From contig CAYOUJ010000001.1 in the NCBI GenBank assembly GCA_964407165.1, positions 1 through 64,000 of the forward strand: a stretch of DNA of 64,000 nt, in the 5' to 3' direction. A program made the translations under genes and the position numbers. Positions 49,992 to 61,675 of the stretch are shown here, piece by piece. Numbering within the stretch: position 1 is the stretch's first letter; each line of letters begins with the position of its first letter. The notes beneath the pieces are model-generated. The model was not told the origin of the DNA. It saw nothing but the letters and a program-made list of their open reading frames with translations, and made no database searches. This DNA comes from CAZPKH01 sp964407165 (GTDB lineage Bacteria; Bacteroidota; Bacteroidia; Bacteroidales; Muribaculaceae).

Positions 49992-50174
49992 GATGATAAC
50001 TCCGGGCAAGCGGAGCGCAGCCCGGGGAATCGGAGAGGTCTCCTTATACCCCGGCACCCCAAAGGGGTGTGTTAATGATTGTTGAGCCAATCATCAGCGC
50101 ACCCCTTTGGGGTGCATGTCTCAACGATTTTTCTTCACCCCCGGGCTGCGCTCCGCTTGCCCGGGGTTATCATC
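49992..50174. repeat. nested palindromic element of about 183 bp
   Basis: Outer arms of 36 nt (49992-50027 and 50139-50174) pair with one mismatch; they begin GATGATAAC and contain CCGGGCAAGCGGAGCGCAGC. An inner inverted repeat of CACCCCAAAGGGGTG type (50054-50115) encloses TGATTG..CAATCA. A third small stem, GGAGA..TCTCC, lies at 50032-50043. It fills most of the 329-nt convergent gap 49903-50231. No coding capacity. Confidence 0.85.
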
Positions 50175-50231
50175 AAACTACCCCTTTGTGGGCAGCAATG
50201 CCTAATGAACCATATCGGTGAACGGTTACTC

Positions 50232-51806
50232 TTACACCTTGGGCATTGGCTCCTTGTTGGCCTTGACCTTGAGCGGCTGTAGGCGGCTTAGCTTATCCCA
50301 AAGACCGTAGACGTCGACCGTGCCGTCCGCCTTGACCGAAGCCTTCAAGCAATTTCTTACAGCTTTCTCAGCACCTGTTCCCTTTGCTGCCCACGCATAT
50401 CTAGCCGCTAGCGCGGCGCGCATGTTTGTGCAATTCCCCTCATGGGCGAAATACGGGTTCGATGCAAATCCATCGATGTCGCCGCTACGCAGTGCCTTGA
50501 CTAACTCTTTACTTGTTACAGATTTCAACATCTCTTGCCGCCAGGTGGTCTTCTCTCTATTTAGATAAGCATAGTCTGCCTCAGCATTGGTAACCGCATT
50601 TACAGACTTATGGTCATTATTGGCCTCAGTAACTACTGGGATGGTGTCGGTTGAGACAGCTTGCGTAACGGGTTCGATAGCAGGGTGTAGGGCTTCGGGG
50701 ACAATGGTGTCGATTGTTGTCAGCGGCTGTATGGTTGTGGGCGTACGGGGAATTAGCACACTAACCAAGAATAACAATGTGACAACTGAGAGGGCAAAAA
50801 GTGCTACGCGTCTGCGATGCGGGGCGCGAGGGCACGGCGCCGCTCCGGCCTCGGCGTTGGAGTGGATTAGAGCGATGACGGTCTCGTTGGTAGGCTCTTC
50901 CGGCTCGGGTTCGGGTTCGGGCTTGGGCTTGGGGAGGGGGAGGGCAGCGAGGAAGGCGTCGACAGTGGGCGTGCGGTCGGCGGCGGTGACACGCATGGCC
51001 TCGCGGATGGCCGCGGCGGTCTGTTCGGAAACGTCGCCGGGCAGCGGGCCGAGGGGCTTGCCGGACATGATCTGCGCGGCCGAGGGGGGCGTGTTGCCGG
51101 TGAGCAGGGCGTGCAAGGTGGCGGCGAGGGAATAGACGTCGGAGGCCTGGCTGAGCAGCGACGGGTCGTTGGCCATCTGCTCTATCGAGGCGAAGCCGGG
51201 GGTGTAGCCCGTTATGGTGGAGAGGGTTGAGAGTGTCTTGCCCTCGCTGCTGCGGGCGTCGACCTGCTTGCTCACGCCGAAGTCGATGAGGACGGTGCGC
51301 CCCTCGGCGTCGAGCATGATGTTGTCGGGCTTGATGTCGAGGTGGAGCAGTCCGCGGGAGTGCACGTAGGAGAGTGTCTCGCCGACCTCGCGGACGTAGC
51401 GCAGGGCGTCGTCTTCGGCGAGCGCCTTGTGCTTCTTGAGCAGGTCTTTGAGGGAGCCGCCGGAGACGAAGTCCATCACGAAATAGGCGGTGCCGCGCTC
51501 CTCGAAGACGTCGTAGACGCGCACCACGCCCGGATGGCTGAGCGAGCGGACTTTGCGGGCCTCGCGGAGGAACTTCTTGCGGAGCTTGCAGACCACCTCC
51601 TCCTGGCTCTGGCTGAGGACGCTGACGTCGCCGGTGGACTCGTCTCGGCGGCACAGAGCCTCGATGTAAAACTCCTTGACGGCGACCTGCCGCCCCTGCA
51701 TATTGTTGTCACGGCACAGGTAGGTGCACCCGAAGCCGCCGTGGCTCAGGAATCGCACCACCGTATATCTGCCGCGTTGCAGCAGTGTACCTTGTGAAAG
51801 AGGCAT
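50232..51806 (-). CDS. transmembrane Hanks-type Ser/Thr protein kinase
   Basis: 524 residues. Kinase domain about 8-285: glycine loop SHGGFGCTYLC, Lys in QVAVKEF, catalytic loop LLHLDIKPDNIML (HLD replaces HRD; the catalytic Asp is kept), and DFGVSKQ. A membrane helix (VALFALSVVTLLFLVSVLIP) lies near 330-350. An extracytoplasmic C-terminal region of about 170 residues carries a Cys pair (NCTNMR, NCLKAS). The C-terminal domain is not one I recognise. The linker before the helix contains an intragenic GC-rich element. Substrates unknown. Confidence 0.88.
   Translation of the reverse strand: MPLSQGTLLQRGRYTVVRFLSHGGFGCTYLCRDNNMQGRQVAVKEFYIEALCRRDESTGDVSVLSQSQEEVVCKLRKKFLREARKVRSLSHPGVVRVYDVFEERGTAYFVMDFVSGGSLKDLLKKHKALAEDDALRYVREVGETLSYVHSRGLLHLDIKPDNIMLDAEGRTVLIDFGVSKQVDARSSEGKTLSTLSTITGYTPGFASIEQMANDPSLLSQASDVYSLAATLHALLTGNTPPSAAQIMSGKPLGPLPGDVSEQTAAAIREAMRVTAADRTPTVDAFLAALPLPKPKPEPEPEPEEPTNETVIALIHSNAEAGAAPCPRAPHRRRVALFALSVVTLLFLVSVLIPRTPTTIQPLTTIDTIVPEALHPAIEPVTQAVSTDTIPVVTEANNDHKSVNAVTNAEADYAYLNREKTTWRQEMLKSVTSKELVKALRSGDIDGFASNPYFAHEGNCTNMRAALAARYAWAAKGTGAEKAVRNCLKASVKADGTVDVYGLWDKLSRLQPLKVKANKEPMPKV
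50821..50846 (+). repeat. intragenic GC-rich element, copy D
   Basis: GGGGCGCGAGGGCACGGCGC plus CGCTCC; the host gene reads the opposite strand as AGAAPCPRAP between the kinase domain and membrane helix. Confidence 0.78.
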
Positions 51807-51847
51807 CTTGCAGGAGTGAGTTTTTCGGGTAAGTCAAAAATCACCTG

Positions 51848-51855
51848 CAAAGATA
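51848..51855 (-). promoter_or_regulatory. -7 box of the Ser/Thr kinase gene
   Basis: TATCTTTG followed by CAGG on the minus strand, about 42 nt before the start. Confidence 0.52.
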
Positions 51856-51918
51856 AACATTCTTTCACAATCACCCCCCCCATTTTGTTAAACCATGTTA
51901 AAGGAGGCCGTCTTAAAA

Positions 51919-52968
51919 TCAGAGGAGGTCGCGGGTGATGTCGAGGGCGGCGGTGATGGTGTCGGGGGTGAGGGGCTTGTCGAGGAGTATTTGGCCGGGG
52001 GCGGAGAGGAGGGTGGTGGTGATGTTGGTAGGGGAGAGGTTCTTCTTGTCGTGGCGCATGAGGGCGATTATCTTCTCGTAATCATCGCAGGTGAAGGTGG
52101 GCGCTGGGTAATTTTCGCGGACGAAGGCGGCGACTGCATAGAGTGTGTCGGAGGAGAAACCGGCAAGCATTTTAGAAACAACCAGTTCGGCCACCAGCCC
52201 GTGTGCTACGGCGTGGCCGTGGGGGATGGGTCGACCGGCTTGGAGGGCCATCGACTCGAAGGCGTGGCCGAAGGTATGGCCCAGGTTGAGAGCCTTGCGA
52301 AGGCCTTTCTCCGTAGGGTCTTCAGCAACAATGCGCCGCTTGACTTCCACGCTCTCCTCCAATAATGCAAGCATCTGCTCGGGGTTGCACGTCACAGGGT
52401 CTGTGGCGAGCAGGCGTGCCGTTGCCTCAGGAGAGCTGAGCAGGCCGTGCTTGAGCATTTCGGCGTAGCCGCTGAGTATCTCGTCTGCCGGGAGCGTCTT
52501 AAGGAAATTAGGGCTAATTATCACTGCCTTGGCTTCACAAAAGGCTCCGACTTCGTTTTTGAGCGAACCGAGGTTGATGCCTGTCTTACCGCCTACGGCG
52601 GCGTCGACGGCGCCGAGGAGGGTGGTGGGGACGTTGATGAAGGGCACACCGCGCTTGAAGGTGGCGGCGGCAAACCCGCCCAAATCCGTTACCATGCCGC
52701 CGCCAATGTTGATTATCAGCGAGTGGCGAGTGGCTCCCAGAGTCGACAACTGTGACCACACGTCGGTCAGCGCCTCGACGGTCTTGTGGTCGTCGCAGGG
52801 GCGGCCTGCTATTACTTTGGCTTCCCCTAATGCGCTTTCGAGCAGTGGCAAACAAAGACTTTTCGCGGTGTCGTCGGTGATGACGAACACGCCCGCAGAG
52901 TGGGATTGCGCAACGAACTCGGCAAGAGCCTTGGCAGGATCAGTTGTGAATATAAGTTGCTGGCTCAT
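51919..52968 (-). CDS. aroB: 3-dehydroquinate synthase
   Basis: Second step of the shikimate pathway (DAHP to 3-dehydroquinate; NAD and metal dependent). It has 349 residues. NAD-binding IINIGGGMVTDLGGFAAATF near residue 85, VPTTLLGAVDAAVGGKTGIN near 117, and metal-binding His in LNLGHTFGHAFE near 230 are all conserved. It is the last gene of a four-gene run and overlaps the HAD gene by 4 nt. Confidence 0.97.
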   Translation of the reverse strand: MSQQLIFTTDPAKALAEFVAQSHSAGVFVITDDTAKSLCLPLLESALGEAKVIAGRPCDDHKTVEALTDVWSQLSTLGATRHSLIINIGGGMVTDLGGFAAATFKRGVPFINVPTTLLGAVDAAVGGKTGINLGSLKNEVGAFCEAKAVIISPNFLKTLPADEILSGYAEMLKHGLLSSPEATARLLATDPVTCNPEQMLALLEESVEVKRRIVAEDPTEKGLRKALNLGHTFGHAFESMALQAGRPIPHGHAVAHGLVAELVVSKMLAGFSSDTLYAVAAFVRENYPAPTFTCDDYEKIIALMRHDKKNLSPTNITTTLLSAPGQILLDKPLTPDTITAALDITRDLL

Positions 52969-53717
52969 AAGGTGGGATCGGTGGAGGTGGTGAGCAGTTG
53001 GAGCAAAAGCATAGGTAACTGACGTGCGAACTCGGGCATCGAAGGAAAGACGATTGTGGCGCCGGCGTCTATGAGCATCTGCTCTTTCAAGGGGCCTGTA
53101 ACGACTCCTATGGTGAACACTCCGGCCTGAGCAGCCGACTCCACTCCCAAGGGTGCGTTGTCGATGGCGATGGCCTGCGAGGGCTTGACGCGGGCTTTCT
53201 GCATGGCGCGTATAAACGGCTCGGGATGGGGTTTGCCGTGCTCCACGTCGAAGGCGGTCACACGCATGTCGGAGTCGAAGGCACCCGGGAAGTCGGTGTC
53301 AAGGCGGCTTATAAGGGAACTCTGTCCCGAGCCTGTTACCAGCACGCGGCGTATGCCGGAGCGCATGAGCGTGTCGAGCATATCGCGTGCTCCCGGCATA
53401 GGCTCCGGAGGGGGCAATTCGCGGAAATAGCGGGTCTTGCGGGTATAGTATTCCTTAACCTCCTCATCAGTGGCCCCATGGCCGTAAGTGCGCTCGAAGA
53501 GCATGTTGATGACCTGCGAGCCGGTAGCGCCCTCTACCTCGAAGTATTCCTCCTCGCGGCTTGGGATGCCAAGCTCGGTGACCATGCGGTGCCAGGCGCG
53601 GGCGTGGTTGGGCATGGAGTCGTAGAGTGTGCCGTCCATGTCGATGAGCGCGGCCAATGGCTGCACCCGCGAAAAGTGATGAGAGGAGAGGAAATTACGT
53701 ATAACCTGCTGATACAT
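52965..53717 (-). CDS. HAD-superfamily phosphatase, beta-phosphoglucomutase-like
   Basis: 250 residues. Motif I DMDGTLYDSMPNH near residue 27 (nucleophile and acid/base Asp), helical cap about 35-105, motif II VLVTGSGQ, motif III Lys in GKPHPEPF and motif IV IAIDNAPLGVESA. Small phosphorylated sugars are typical substrates, and the true one is unknown. Its ATG overlaps the asmA-like TAA by one base (TAATG), so the two are translationally coupled. Confidence 0.9.
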   Translation of the reverse strand: MYQQVIRNFLSSHHFSRVQPLAALIDMDGTLYDSMPNHARAWHRMVTELGIPSREEEYFEVEGATGSQVINMLFERTYGHGATDEEVKEYYTRKTRYFRELPPPEPMPGARDMLDTLMRSGIRRVLVTGSGQSSLISRLDTDFPGAFDSDMRVTAFDVEHGKPHPEPFIRAMQKARVKPSQAIAIDNAPLGVESAAQAGVFTIGVVTGPLKEQMLIDAGATIVFPSMPEFARQLPMLLLQLLTTSTDPTL

Positions 53718-56700
53718 TATTTCTTCTTTTTCTTGCCTTTGGTGACGACGGTTGTCGAGTCGACGGCCGGCTCAGGCGGCTTAGGCAACAGCCCCTCGTT
53801 GATGAAGAAGAGGGAGTCGGCGCTGCTGATGGTGTCGGCAGCTTCGTCGAACGTCAGAGTGCTCGTCGAGTTTGACACCTTTTGGGCTTTCACGCGCCCG
53901 CGGCTGACGCCACGGCGGAAGACGTTCTGGATCTGGTTGACAAGGTTGATGCGCGTGGTGTCGACCAAGGCTATGCGCGTGGCCTGTGCGTCCTCCTTAA
54001 ACTTGGCGCGGCCCAGGCGGATCTTCATCTTGTCGGCGTTGCCCTTGATGTTGATGCCGAAGCGGAAGGGTATGGGCGACTTGAGCACCGAGATGTGGTA
54101 GTTGAGGTTGAGCGCCAGGTCGTTGCTGCCCATGACGCCGAGCTTGTAGCGGTCGATCTGGAAGATGAAGGGGAAAATCTCGAGCTGCGAGTTCTCGACC
54201 ACCATCTCCACCTCCATGTGGTCGACCATATTGTGGTCTTTGTGCTTGAACAGCAGCCACTTGCCTATCTTGCGGAATGTGTCGTCGTCGAGCAGCACGA
54301 GGCTGTCGCCGGTGATGCTGAGCACGGAGTAGAGCGAGGGGATGACGAGGTTCATCTGCGAGTCGACGTCGGTGGTGAGCACCATGTCGGCGTTTATGAT
54401 TCCGCTGACGCTCTGCAGAAGTGGCATCAGCGTATCGACCGCGGGCACGAGCTGGATGAACTTGGCGATGTTGAAGTCGTTGACTTTCATGCCGAAGGCA
54501 AAGCTCAGGTCGTTCTTCGTCCTACCGTTGTAGAGTGCCGTCAGGATGATAGAGCCCATCTCCGTCGATGCCGACAGGTCGCTGAGGTTGAGTGCGCCGT
54601 CGTAGAGCATGGCAACTCCCTGGAAATCGTCGAAGACCAGGTCGGAGTAGATAATCTTTGCCGCTGTAAACCTGACGTTTGCCTCTATGTTGGTGGGGAT
54701 GAGTATGGGCGCCATCGAGTCTGACGCGGCGGTATTGTCGATTACCGACTGCATAAGCTCGTCGTTGTCCGTGTCGCCGAGGCTGAAGCTCTCGCCGCTG
54801 TTGATGCGGTCGGCGAAAGCGGCGCCGCGGAAGGCGGCCTCCGCGATCTCGTTGACATCGATAGTGTCGCTGACCACATCAAGGTTTATCTCCAGCGTCT
54901 GCCGCCGCGAGGTCAGCGCCCCCGTCAGGTTGCTTATGCTGCCGTTGATTAGGAAGTCGCTGTGGCCCATGCGGTAGAGCGTGTTGCGCACGGTGATGCT
55001 GTCGGAGTTGATCGACAAATCGATGTCGCTCAGGCGGTTGCGCACCGGGAAGTAGGGTGTGAACAGGCGCGCGCGCTTGGCGGTGAGCCGTCCTTGGAAG
55101 TCGATCCACCGCAGCAGGTTCTTTGTCTCGGAGTCGAGGCCGTAGTCCATCCGCTCGGTACTCGTGGAGACTGCGGGGCGCGAGGGCGCCGCCCCGCTCC
55201 GGCGCGAGGCCTTGGCCAGGGCGTAGATGGAGTCGGGACGCAGGTTCGGGTAGAGACGTGCGATGGAGTCATAGCGGGCCTCCATCTTGGCCGACATTAC
55301 AGGCTTCAGGCGCGGGTGGAACGAGGCCGAAACGGTCGACTCGTGGAAGTTGACGCGCGTGAGGGGGTCGATGAAACGAAGGTTGCCCGCGTCGAGGTCG
55401 AAGCGTATCAGCGGCACCTTGGCATAGTCCTCGTAGCGGGTCATGGAGGCGCGGGCGGTTATGTCGCGCAGGGCCACCTTCATTGAGTCTTCTACGGATG
55501 AGAAGCGCAGACGGTCCATCTTGAACACCGCGCCTATGGGAGTGATAGATGACCGAGACATGGTGTGCGAGTCGTTTTTCACGCCAAGCCCCAGGAGCAT
55601 GTTGCGCGTGGTCAGGTTCATGCCCGGGAGGTCGGCATATAGGGAGTCGATGCGCAGCGAGGCTGTGAGCAGCGAGTCGCTGCGGTAGTCGTTGCGTATG
55701 AACGACTCGTTGGAACCCAGACGCATCTGTATGCGGTCGCTGTAGACGTCGACGCCCAGGCTTTGTTGGGTGACGCGCAGGCCGGTGAGCGTGGCCTCGC
55801 CGTCGAGCTTTATCCTGTGGAACTCGTTAATTGTCAGGTAACTCTGGCGCAAGGCAAAGTCTATGTCGCCGCGCAGCTCGCCCCGGATAGTTGCGGGTAT
55901 CTGTGCAAGGAGTTTCTTGGGCAATTTTGCGAAGCTGACGCCTCCCTTGAATGTGCCGTTGACCCACGGGTCGCTCATCAAGTTGCCCGCTTCGCCCGTT
56001 ATGCCGAAGCCTACGCCGTCGAGTATGGCCGTGAAGCGGTCGAGCTTGACGGTCGAGCGGTCCAGGTTGTCCCCGTCAAGATTGACTGAAGCCCGCGCGG
56101 CGAACTTGTGCAGGGTAAATTCCTCGTAAGTCACGTAGCAGTCAGGCACTTCAAACGTCATGTCAGCCGATGGCAACGAGTCTACGGCGGGGCGATAAGG
56201 CTTCGTGAACTCGCAGGCCCCCTTGAACGAGAGGTCGGTCTTGACACCCTTGAAATATGTGCGATACTCCATCGGCAGCGCATTGACCACGTCCATAAGC
56301 CGTGTCTGCGGGATCGACCCCTTGAAAGTCTCAAACACCAGGTCGTCATCCATGTTCAAGCGCGTGTCGAAGTTCATCTTCAGCGGTCCGGCGCCGAGGG
56401 TAAAATCGTCGAAACGCAGCGTGGACGGCTCCTCATAGTTCCACGTAATGTTGCCGTTGGCCACGATGGGCAGTGTCGTCAGCACGAGATAGGGCTGGAT
56501 GGAGGCGTCCATGTCGCCCGTGACAGTGACAGAGTAGGCGGGATTGTCCTGCTCCGGCTGCAGAGCCATCTCGTTGAACATCAGACCGACATCGATAGAA
56601 TCTGCCAAAGAGAAATAGCGCACGGGGGAGCCCCCGGTCACGGCAAACTTGCGTATCGAAATTTCAGGTATTTCAGTGGCAGTGGTGTCGACCTCCTCCG

Positions 56701-57223
56701 ACGGCGGCACAATGTCATAGTTGGCAAACTGCTCGTTAAAGGCAACCAAGTTGATTTCCGGGCGGTGAATGTCGACGTCATAGATTGCAATCTTGCCCAC
56801 CATCAGCTTGAGTATGTTGATGCCTCCGCTGAACTTCTCGACACTGAGCAGCGAGTCGGCGTAAACCGGCAATTCGGCGCGCTGTGCCGGTGTGAGCGCG
56901 TCAAGGCCGTGGCTGATAACGCGCAGGCGGTCAACATCGACGCGAAGCTCGGGGAAGGTGCTCCAGAATGTCAGCTCTGCGCGGTCAAGCTCTACATCTG
57001 CAATCAGATATTCGCTGCCATACTTGGCTACGAGCGGAGTAAGACGCTCGGGGGTGAGAATCCATACCACCACCGAGGCAAAAAGCACCACTATCACCAC
57101 AAGCGTCAAGATAATGCCGAGTGACCACTTGGCTATCCGTCGTAAGACCGTGCTCTTTTTCTTAGGCTTGTCGGGCTTGGCGTCTTGAGTCACAGGTTTG
57201 GGTTCTTTATTCTCCGAAGTCAT
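53717..57223 (-). CDS. AsmA-family envelope protein
   Basis: 1168 residues. A cytosolic Lys-rich start, one membrane helix (LGIILTLVVIVVLFASVVVW, about 33-55), then a long periplasmic region of repeated beta-strands typical of AsmA/DUF748-type bridge proteins. AsmA-like C-terminal sequence lies near 990-1100. The family is linked to phospholipid transport to, and homeostasis of, the outer membrane. A GC-rich element lies near residues 675-685 in a linker. It is coupled to its neighbours by 4-nt and 1-nt overlaps. The C-terminus is Lys-rich (KGKKKKK). Confidence 0.85.
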   Translation of the reverse strand: MTSENKEPKPVTQDAKPDKPKKKSTVLRRIAKWSLGIILTLVVIVVLFASVVVWILTPERLTPLVAKYGSEYLIADVELDRAELTFWSTFPELRVDVDRLRVISHGLDALTPAQRAELPVYADSLLSVEKFSGGINILKLMVGKIAIYDVDIHRPEINLVAFNEQFANYDIVPPSEEVDTTATEIPEISIRKFAVTGGSPVRYFSLADSIDVGLMFNEMALQPEQDNPAYSVTVTGDMDASIQPYLVLTTLPIVANGNITWNYEEPSTLRFDDFTLGAGPLKMNFDTRLNMDDDLVFETFKGSIPQTRLMDVVNALPMEYRTYFKGVKTDLSFKGACEFTKPYRPAVDSLPSADMTFEVPDCYVTYEEFTLHKFAARASVNLDGDNLDRSTVKLDRFTAILDGVGFGITGEAGNLMSDPWVNGTFKGGVSFAKLPKKLLAQIPATIRGELRGDIDFALRQSYLTINEFHRIKLDGEATLTGLRVTQQSLGVDVYSDRIQMRLGSNESFIRNDYRSDSLLTASLRIDSLYADLPGMNLTTRNMLLGLGVKNDSHTMSRSSITPIGAVFKMDRLRFSSVEDSMKVALRDITARASMTRYEDYAKVPLIRFDLDAGNLRFIDPLTRVNFHESTVSASFHPRLKPVMSAKMEARYDSIARLYPNLRPDSIYALAKASRRSGAAPSRPAVSTSTERMDYGLDSETKNLLRWIDFQGRLTAKRARLFTPYFPVRNRLSDIDLSINSDSITVRNTLYRMGHSDFLINGSISNLTGALTSRRQTLEINLDVVSDTIDVNEIAEAAFRGAAFADRINSGESFSLGDTDNDELMQSVIDNTAASDSMAPILIPTNIEANVRFTAAKIIYSDLVFDDFQGVAMLYDGALNLSDLSASTEMGSIILTALYNGRTKNDLSFAFGMKVNDFNIAKFIQLVPAVDTLMPLLQSVSGIINADMVLTTDVDSQMNLVIPSLYSVLSITGDSLVLLDDDTFRKIGKWLLFKHKDHNMVDHMEVEMVVENSQLEIFPFIFQIDRYKLGVMGSNDLALNLNYHISVLKSPIPFRFGINIKGNADKMKIRLGRAKFKEDAQATRIALVDTTRINLVNQIQNVFRRGVSRGRVKAQKVSNSTSTLTFDEAADTISSADSLFFINEGLLPKPPEPAVDSTTVVTKGKKKKK
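55171..55200 (+). repeat. intragenic GC-rich element, copy C
   Basis: Same 30-mer as copy B1. The host gene reads the opposite strand as RSGAAPSRPA. Confidence 0.85.
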
Positions 57224-58005
57224 GGCTTGTGCGATTTAAGTGTCTGATAGTCACGGCAGCTGATATGGAAGCAGGGCTGTTTTTGCTCATATTTGATGAA
57301 GCACACGCCCTCCTCGCGGATGTCGTAGAGCACCTCGGCAAGCACACCTTTCAGCGCGTCGGCACTGATGCCGATTGAGGGATTGTCGCAGATGTATCGG
57401 GCGTAGCTGATGTCGAAAGTAGTTGCAAGCGTGTGTGTTGACGAATCAACAGCGTTCTTGTTGATCCGCTGCAGGCGCCGCACAAGTGCCGGAGTGCGAA
57501 GCACGCTGGTCACCTTGATGCGGTAGTCGGCGCCGGTACGCTCCTTGACAGCGGCATGGAAGCGGTAGCCTATCTCGTGGAGTAGTCTGGCGGCTCGCGG
57601 CACGAGGTAGGGTACGGAGTAGTTTAGTTCCTCGACATAGAAGTCGGCGCATGGAACCACTTTCTCCAAACCTCGAGAGCGGTCCCAGTGGCTGCGAGTG
57701 TCGGTCATCGGAGTGATGCCGACAATCTCAGCCTCCGCCCAATGCACATAGTTAGAGTCGTTAAACACCTCGGCATAGGTGCCCACGCGACGATATTCAA
57801 TTGATGTGTTTCCGTCGGGCATGTCGAGCGTGGCGGGTATCCACGGCGTCACCGAGTCGTCGGTGAGCAGCCGGCGCACATCGGCCACGCGGTCGGGCCG
57901 CGGTGTGAAGTCCACCACAGTGGGATGCTTGGCGCTGCCGCGGCAGGAGGCGCCTAAGAGGGTAAGTATGAAGAGGGCCGCAAGAGCGTATAAGAGTTTG
58001 GTCAT
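57220..58005 (-). CDS. lipoprotein with M15/VanY-like domain (DUF5715-like)
   Basis: 261 residues. Signal peptide with lipobox LGASC (Cys near 21). The domain at about 95-255 has SSTHTLATTFDIS (S-x-H-x3-A-x2-FDI) and QPCFHIS, which line up with the zinc ligands His, Asp and His of LAS/M15 carboxypeptidases. RIKVTSVLRTPALVRRLQ matches the usual Ser/Arg segment. A peptidoglycan carboxypeptidase role is therefore plausible but not shown. It overlaps the AsmA-like start by 4 nt and leads a run that ends in aroB. Confidence 0.75.
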   Translation of the reverse strand: MTKLLYALAALFILTLLGASCRGSAKHPTVVDFTPRPDRVADVRRLLTDDSVTPWIPATLDMPDGNTSIEYRRVGTYAEVFNDSNYVHWAEAEIVGITPMTDTRSHWDRSRGLEKVVPCADFYVEELNYSVPYLVPRAARLLHEIGYRFHAAVKERTGADYRIKVTSVLRTPALVRRLQRINKNAVDSSTHTLATTFDISYARYICDNPSIGISADALKGVLAEVLYDIREEGVCFIKYEQKQPCFHISCRDYQTLKSHKP

Positions 58006-58066
58006 CAGTGTCGATAGGTGCGTAAATTCGAGCGTAAAGGTAAGAAGTTTTCAGCAAAAATCAAAA

Positions 58067-58150
58067 TAACTTATAACTTTTAACTTATAACTTATAACTG
58101 CCATCCGGCTCTATTTGTCCGGATGGCAGTTATAAGTTATAAGTTATAAA
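58067..58150. repeat. mirrored heptad array and hairpin after secA
   Basis: ATAACTT units, then GCCATCCGG, a 10-nt loop, CCGGATGGC and AGTTATA units. The innermost 25 nt on each side (58084-58108 and 58119-58143) pair perfectly. The right arm reaches the secA stop. It probably also acts as the secA terminator. Confidence 0.85.
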
Positions 58151-61525
<3,375 letters not shown>

Positions 61526-61529
61526 TATT

Positions 61530-61675
61530 TAGTTTATAGTTGATAGTTTATAGTTGATAGTTTATAATTCTTGTTAACCGAGTGCAAAGTTACGAAATAG
61601 TTTTAAGTTTTTAGTTTATAGTTTATAATAAAATGCATCTCACTATAAAGTATAAACTATAAGTTATAAACTGAC
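61530..61675. repeat. mirrored heptad arrays between secA and the phosphatase-like gene
   Basis: TAGTTTA/TAGTTGA units on the left, a second TAGTTTA block, then ACTATAA/GTATAAA units on the right that extend over the TAA stop of the downstream gene. Period 7. The secA -7 box (61585-61592) lies inside. Confidence 0.8.
61585..61592 (-). promoter_or_regulatory. -7 box of secA
   Basis: TAACTTTG followed by CACTC on the minus strand, 60 nt before the start. Confidence 0.6.
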
